Origin: CAZIVE01 sp964542435
Lineage (GTDB): Bacteria > Bacteroidota > Bacteroidia > Bacteroidales > Tannerellaceae
DNA length: 47,083 bases
Direction: 5' to 3'
Assembly: GCA_964542435.1 (NCBI GenBank)
Contig: CAZIVE010000008.1
Span: forward strand, 1 to 47,083
Shown: positions 43,592-47,083 of the stretch, in pieces
How positions within the stretch are numbered: the stretch's first letter is position 1
Layout: each line of letters starts with the position of its first letter
The notes under the pieces: generated by a model
What the model was told of the DNA's origin: nothing
What the model saw: the letters and a program-made list of their open reading frames with translations, nothing else
Databases searched by the model: none
Position numbers and translations under genes: made by a program

Positions 43592-44010
43592 ACAGATGTA
43601 CAATGTTGCATCTGCATCGCAGGATGTTGTCCTATCCGCACACATGCAAAAGTTGCATGTTATGAATTTCGAATGATTGTAGTATGCAGATTACTATGAT
43701 TCGGTCGTCATAGTACAATCTGCATGTGCAGATGGGCTAAGTTTGAATGATTTCAGATTAATGAAGGATGAACTAGGGCAGGAAATTGGGTTTATAAGAC
43801 GGTTTGCATGTGAAGATGGTCATATTTCGATAAAATCATTATCATTGTAGTATGCAGTTGGTAATAAACAAGAAGAACCATAAGGATCTGCATGCTTCAA
43901 TGGATAGAATCTCTAAAATATATTATCTTGCATGTATGCTGATGATAATATTTAGGCAGAAGAGTATCATCTGCATACAAAAGTTGGTATGCAGAAAGAA
44001 AAGACAGATA
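43592..44010. repeat. Degenerate ~42-bp repeat cluster rich in CTGCAT/ATGCAG
   Basis: The 491-nt convergent gap between sprA and rsgA has no gene. TGCAT starts at 43613, 43654, 43721, 43805, 43889, 43929 and 43972, with spacings of 41, 67, 84, 84, 40 and 43. ATTGTAGTATGCAG is repeated exactly at 43676 and 43844 (168 bp, four times 42), each followed 36 bp after its ATGCAG by a CTGCAT. CTGCAT or ATGCAG occurs seven times, where chance predicts well under one. Two copies form hairpins: 43684-43725 (16 bp with a 2-nt bulge) and 43971-43994 (CTGCATAC/GTATGCAG). It looks like a decayed tandem array. Confidence 0.75.
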
Positions 44011-44053
44011 CAATGGTGAGTGAAAGGAATGTAGAATAGAGAAAGAGATGCAA

Positions 44054-44986
44054 TCAATACTCTTCGCGGTACTTATTCTGCAGACGGTCTTCAAGAATAC
44101 TGAGGTAACTGTGATAGCGCGAGAGGCTGATGACATGTTCTTCTACGGCACGAAGTACAGCACAACCGGGTTCATGGCGATGTGTACAGTTATTGAACCT
44201 GCACTCGGAAGAGATTTTAAATATTTCCGGGAAGTAATGTGAGATCTCTGCGTCCTCCATGTCGAATGTTCCGAATCCTTTGATACCTGGAGTATCTATC
44301 ACATAACCGCCGCCTGGAAGAGCGATCATCTCTGAGAAGGTCGTCGTGTGCATGCCTTTGTTGTGATAGTCAGAGATGTTGCCTGTACGAAGATCGGCCT
44401 CAGGGACAAGCTTATTGATAATAGTGGACTTCCCTACTCCGGAATGGCCGGAAAGGACAGAAACTTTCCCCTGGAGATGAGCTTGGAAGGCTTCGAATCC
44501 GTTGCCGTTGCGTGTGGAGATCCTTGAGCACTTATACCCGATGGATGTATAAAGTTCGGTAAGTGTTTCAAGTATATTCATATCGTCCATATTATAACGG
44601 TCCATCTTGTTGAAGACAATCTCCACAGGAACGTTATAGGCTTCGGCAGAAGCAAGGAATCTGTCAATGAAAGTGGTGGTGGTGATAGGATAGTTGACGG
44701 TTACAATCAGAAGCGCCTGGTCGATATTGGATGCGATGATCTGACACTGTTTGGAGAGATTGGAAGCACGACGAATGATGTAGTTTCTGCGCTGTTCGAT
44801 GTCGGTGATAAAAGCGGTGCCTTCTGGATTGATATCGATGGAAACATGGTCACCGACAGCGACAGGATTAGTGGTTCTGATATCCTTGAGGCGGAATGTC
44901 CCTTTGATTTTGCTGTCCACGGTGCGCCCATCCTCTGTACGCACCGTGTACCAGCTGCCTGTGTTTTTAATGACAAGTCCTTTCAT
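44054..44986 (-). CDS. rsgA: Ribosome small-subunit GTPase RsgA
   Basis: This 310-residue circularly permuted GTPase checks 30S maturation. An N-terminal OB fold (MKGLVIKNTGSWYTVRTEDG) precedes the permuted G motifs: FNKMDR (G4) first, then LSGHSGVGKSTIINKL (G1) and VIDTPGIKGFG (G3). A C-terminal zinc domain follows (CRFNNCTHRHEPGCAV). The ATG at 44986 is used; the frame extends two codons to a TTG that has no support. It follows frr after 8 nt and is the last gene before the sprA convergent gap. Confidence 0.96.
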   Translation of the reverse strand: MKGLVIKNTGSWYTVRTEDGRTVDSKIKGTFRLKDIRTTNPVAVGDHVSIDINPEGTAFITDIEQRRNYIIRRASNLSKQCQIIASNIDQALLIVTVNYPITTTTFIDRFLASAEAYNVPVEIVFNKMDRYNMDDMNILETLTELYTSIGYKCSRISTRNGNGFEAFQAHLQGKVSVLSGHSGVGKSTIINKLVPEADLRTGNISDYHNKGMHTTTFSEMIALPGGGYVIDTPGIKGFGTFDMEDAEISHYFPEIFKISSECRFNNCTHRHEPGCAVLRAVEEHVISLSRYHSYLSILEDRLQNKYREEY

Positions 44987-44994
44987 GCGCAAGA

Positions 44995-45558
44995 TCAGAC
45001 TGACATGATCTCTTTATCTTTTTTATCGAGGATCTCATCAATCTTCTTGATATACTTATCGTGGATCTTCTGCACTTCATCCTCGGCATCTTTCTCAACG
45101 TCTTCCGGAACTGAATCAGCCTTGATACTCTTCTTGAGGGCATCAAATGCTTCACGACGAGCATTACGAACGCTCATCTTAGCCTCTTCGGCTTCCTTCT
45201 TGCACTGCTTGGAAAGCTGCGTACGACGTTCTCCAGTCAACGGAGGAATGCCTAAACGGATCACCTCTCCATTGTTTTCCGGCGTAATGCCAACCTCGGA
45301 GTTCTGGATTGCTTTCTCGATATCTTTGATCATCTTCTTTTCCCAGGGCGTAACCATTATTGTACGTGCGTCTGGAACGGTTATGGTGGCTACATTGTTC
45401 AAAGGAGCCACGCTACCGTAGTACGGGACTTTCACACAGTCCAGAATATGAGGATTGGCTTTCCCCGCACGAATACGGGCAAGTGCTTCGTCAAGGAACT
45501 GGATGGCAAAGCTCATCTTCTCCTCTGCGTCTTTAATTAACTTCTTAGTATCTGCCAT
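44995..45558 (-). CDS. frr: Ribosome recycling factor
   Basis: This 187-residue factor splits post-termination ribosomes with EF-G. Typical stretches are LDEALARIRAGKANPHILD, VKVPYYGSVAPLNNVATITVPDARTIMVTPWEK, IPPLTGERRTQLSKQCKKEAEEAKMSVRNARREA and the C-terminal helix DEVQKIHDKYIKKIDEILDKKDKEIM. The ATG at 45558 (MADTKKLIKDAEEKM) is chosen because it sits about 25 nt after the predicted transcription start; the longer open frame would cross the promoter. It forms a two-gene unit with rsgA. Confidence 0.97.
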   Translation of the reverse strand: MADTKKLIKDAEEKMSFAIQFLDEALARIRAGKANPHILDCVKVPYYGSVAPLNNVATITVPDARTIMVTPWEKKMIKDIEKAIQNSEVGITPENNGEVIRLGIPPLTGERRTQLSKQCKKEAEEAKMSVRNARREAFDALKKSIKADSVPEDVEKDAEDEVQKIHDKYIKKIDEILDKKDKEIMSV

Positions 45559-45588
45559 GATTATGTTTTTTAGGGATTTCTGATTTGA

Positions 45589-45619
45589 CAAAAGTAATGA
45601 TTCTTTCTTATTTAACAAA
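45589..45619 (-). promoter_or_regulatory. Promoter of frr-rsgA
   Basis: On the minus strand TTTG (45616-45619) is followed by exactly 19 nt and TACTTTTG (45589-45596), a full Bacteroidetes match. The TTTG is also part of the T tract of the upstream terminator at 45620-45649. Confidence 0.88.
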
Positions 45620-45649
45620 ACATTCGTCTCCGAATACAGAGGCGAATGT
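45616..45649 (-). terminator. Intrinsic terminator of the sugar kinase gene
   Basis: An 11-bp stem, ACATTCGCCTC with GAGACGAATGT on the minus strand (45639-45649 and 45620-45630, one G-U pair), has an 8-nt loop and is followed by TTTTGTT. It begins 10 nt past the kinase stop. Its T tract coincides with the -33 box of the frr promoter. Confidence 0.85.
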
Positions 45650-45658
45650 CCCATTATG

Positions 45659-46519
45659 TCAATGATATGCCGGCCAAGCGCCACTTTTGGTACAGACGAA
45701 TGCAGCTGTCTCCACTGCACAGCGATGGGCCTCTGCCAAGGTGTGACCTGTCAGTATGGAATAGACGAAGGCTCCACTGAAGGAGTCGCCAGCTCCCACG
45801 GTATCAGCCACTTTCACTTTCGGTGTCTGAATGGTGGACTCTTCCTTATTGGAATAGATCGTGCTGTATTCAGCTCCGGCGGTGAGGATGACGTAATCGA
45901 GATTGCAACGCTTCAAGAACCAAAGGCAAACATCGCGATCGCTGCCTTCAAGATTAAACATAGAGCGGAGCAGTACCAGTTCTTCATCGTTGACCTTCAG
46001 AACGGTAGCCTCTTTAAGAAGTTCTGCAATGAGTAGCTTGGAATAGAAATGCTGGCGGATATTCACGTCGAAGAAGCGCATGCAGCGATCCGGAAGGGAA
46101 CGAAGCAGTTTGAAGATGGTCTCACGAGATTCATCGGAACGAAGTGCAAGCGTACCAAAGCATACGGCATTGGCATGTCTGACAAGATCCCTGGCTTTGT
46201 CGGTAAAGGGAATGTGATCCCATGCAACGCCTTCGATGATGGTGTAAGTCGGATTGCCATCCACGAGTGACACATTCACTGTGCCGGTGGGATAATCCAC
46301 AGAAGTGACGAGATTATCGATATGGTTCTTCTTCAGCTCTTCGAGGATCTCCGTACCGAGCTCATCTTTACCCACAGCACTCAATGCATAACCTTCAGCA
46401 CCCAGCTGTGTGGCGTGATATACGAAGTTGATAGGTGCGCCGCCTGCACGTTTACCAGTGGGAAGCATATCCCAAAGCAGCTCACCAATTCCTACAACAA
46501 TCGGTTTTTCAATTTTCAT
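45659..46519 (-). CDS. PfkB-family sugar kinase, probable fructokinase
   Basis: This 286-residue ribokinase-fold kinase has both family signatures. The N-terminal sugar-binding region is GIGELLWDMLPTGKRAGGAPINFVYHATQLG. The C-terminal VADTVGAGDSFSGAFVYS provides the catalytic Asp and anion hole. The start is the ATG at 46519 (MKIEKPIVVGIGE); the 20 upstream in-frame codons do not fit. Substrate is inferred: the gene lies 111 nt downstream of a GH32 fructan/sucrose hydrolase on the same strand, which would release fructose. A tight terminator follows. Other PfkB sugars cannot be excluded from sequence. Confidence 0.88.
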   Translation of the reverse strand: MKIEKPIVVGIGELLWDMLPTGKRAGGAPINFVYHATQLGAEGYALSAVGKDELGTEILEELKKNHIDNLVTSVDYPTGTVNVSLVDGNPTYTIIEGVAWDHIPFTDKARDLVRHANAVCFGTLALRSDESRETIFKLLRSLPDRCMRFFDVNIRQHFYSKLLIAELLKEATVLKVNDEELVLLRSMFNLEGSDRDVCLWFLKRCNLDYVILTAGAEYSTIYSNKEESTIQTPKVKVADTVGAGDSFSGAFVYSILTGHTLAEAHRCAVETAAFVCTKSGAWPAYH

Positions 46520-46630
46520 GATATTTATATTTAAGATGAATACAAATGTATTCCGTTTGGACGGCAAATTACAAAACAAAACAATCGGTTCGTCTCAAAA
46601 CGGACTATTTCTTTATAGATTGCTCCTCTC

Positions 46631-47083
46631 CTACCAGACGCTATGGAATTCGATCACTTGTCCGCCTGTCAAGGTTACCGGTGATCCCGAAGCAAAGGCT
46701 TCGATGATGTCGAATGGTGGAGTCGGATAAAAGACCTCTGTTGCGACGACCTTGCCACTGCATGTAAAGAGTTCGGCCGAAGAGACGTCGAGAATCAAAG
46801 ACCATTGATCCGGTGATTCAGAGGAAGGATTGACAAACGAAGTCTTGCCATCAAACTTATCCGAGAAATGTTCGGCCGTAGCATGGGTTCTGTCGATGGT
46901 AAAGGTACGTGTAGCAATGTCGTATGAAATAGAGAAATACTGTCCCTGCTTATTGCTGAGTTTCACACCATAGACACCCTGCGTTGCTGTAGGTTTGAAA
47001 TGAAGCTTAACCTCTGCGGGAGCTTTGGCAAAGCCAAACTGTTCCGAGATATTGTATGTACCATCGATCACGGTCGGTTTGAG
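46631..47083 (-). CDS. 3' end of a GH32 glycoside hydrolase (levanase/inulinase/sucrase type), partial
   Basis: Only the last 150 residues are in the window; the frame runs off the right edge, so the gene starts outside. What remains is the GH32 C-terminal beta-sandwich. It shows VYGVKLSNKQGQYFSISYDIATRTFTIDRTHA (the strand ending in Asp-Arg-Thr), a Phe-Ser-Asp-Lys-Phe stretch, WSLILDVSSAELFTCSGKVVATEVFYPTPPF (the family's Asp-x-Ser-Ser-x-Glu-x-Phe motif) and a final strand VIEFHSVW. GH32 enzymes hydrolyse beta-fructosides. The catalytic N-terminal propeller is not visible, so substrate and signal peptide cannot be judged. The sugar kinase downstream supports a fructose-releasing role. Confidence 0.85.
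   Translation of the reverse strand, partial: LKPTVIDGTYNISEQFGFAKAPAEVKLHFKPTATQGVYGVKLSNKQGQYFSISYDIATRTFTIDRTHATAEHFSDKFDGKTSFVNPSSESPDQWSLILDVSSAELFTCSGKVVATEVFYPTPPFDIIEAFASGSPVTLTGGQVIEFHSVW

Noticed and set aside
45559..45720. Extended N-terminus of Frr
   Set aside because: It would span the promoter and the kinase terminator; the ATG at 45558 matches the family start.

Overview
The window comes from a member of the Bacteroidales, most likely a Prevotellaceae-like genome. Four things point there: several promoters fit the Bacteroidetes TTTG-N19/20-TAnnTTTG form rather than -35/-10 boxes; the order rimP-nusA-infB-cvpA-suf and the block ftsX-DUF3098-uppP-truB-queA-folK look like the order I remember from this order; a giant type IX secretion translocon gene (sprA) follows ruvA; and DUF3575, DUF3868 and DUF3098 are Bacteroidetes families. 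The genus cannot be fixed from sequence alone. I see no transposase, integrase, CRISPR array, phage gene or broken gene. This is chromosomal core plus lineage-specific intergenic DNA.

Layout. 1-301 is a tandem array of 43-bp units, followed by tRNA-Gly(GCC) with its own promoter and terminator. 508-10331 (minus) is one tight unit read rimP, nusA, infB, cvpA, sufB, an unknown outer-membrane barrel gene, sufC, sufD; it joins translation and transcription factors to Fe-S cluster assembly. 10484-14125 (plus) is a thiamin operon: TPP riboswitch, TonB-dependent receptor, PnuT permease, thiamin pyrophosphokinase. 14340-17129 (minus) holds an HU-like protein, a DUF3575/DUF3868 envelope pair and a small unknown protein. 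17531-18826 is metK, with a leader that resembles a SAM-II riboswitch. 18972-23477 (minus) is the ftsX, DUF3098, uppP, truB, queA, folK, small-protein operon. 24028-27433 (plus) is an HD-domain protein and LptD. 27443-27700 is a second 43-bp array, in a convergent gap. 27728-29440 (minus) is asnA-ung. 29737-43562 (plus) is dxs-trkA-trkH, an SMP-30-like secreted protein, ruvA and the 7.5-kb sprA. 43563-44053 is a convergent gap with degenerate repeats of about 42 bp. 44054-45558 (minus) is frr-rsgA. 45659-47083 (minus) is a PfkB sugar kinase downstream of the 3' end of a GH32 fructan/sucrose hydrolase gene.

The genes mostly form housekeeping groups. Envelope building is represented by LptD, UppP, FtsX, SprA and Dxs (isoprenoid precursors for the undecaprenyl carrier recycled by UppP). 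Translation and RNA modification are represented by tRNA-Gly, IF-2, RimP, NusA, TruB, QueA, Frr and RsgA. MetK makes the SAM that QueA uses, and the thiamin operon supplies the TPP that Dxs needs.

The most unusual content is between genes: a family of period-43 tandem repeats found at two separate sites with a shared core and a possible decayed third site; three palindromes spaced 44 and 22 bp; a SAM-II-like leader on metK; a terminator-like switchable hairpin in the rimP-nusA-infB leader; and a possible structured RNA between HU and metK. No obvious new protein-coding system was found. These RNA and repeat elements are the best candidates for something undescribed.
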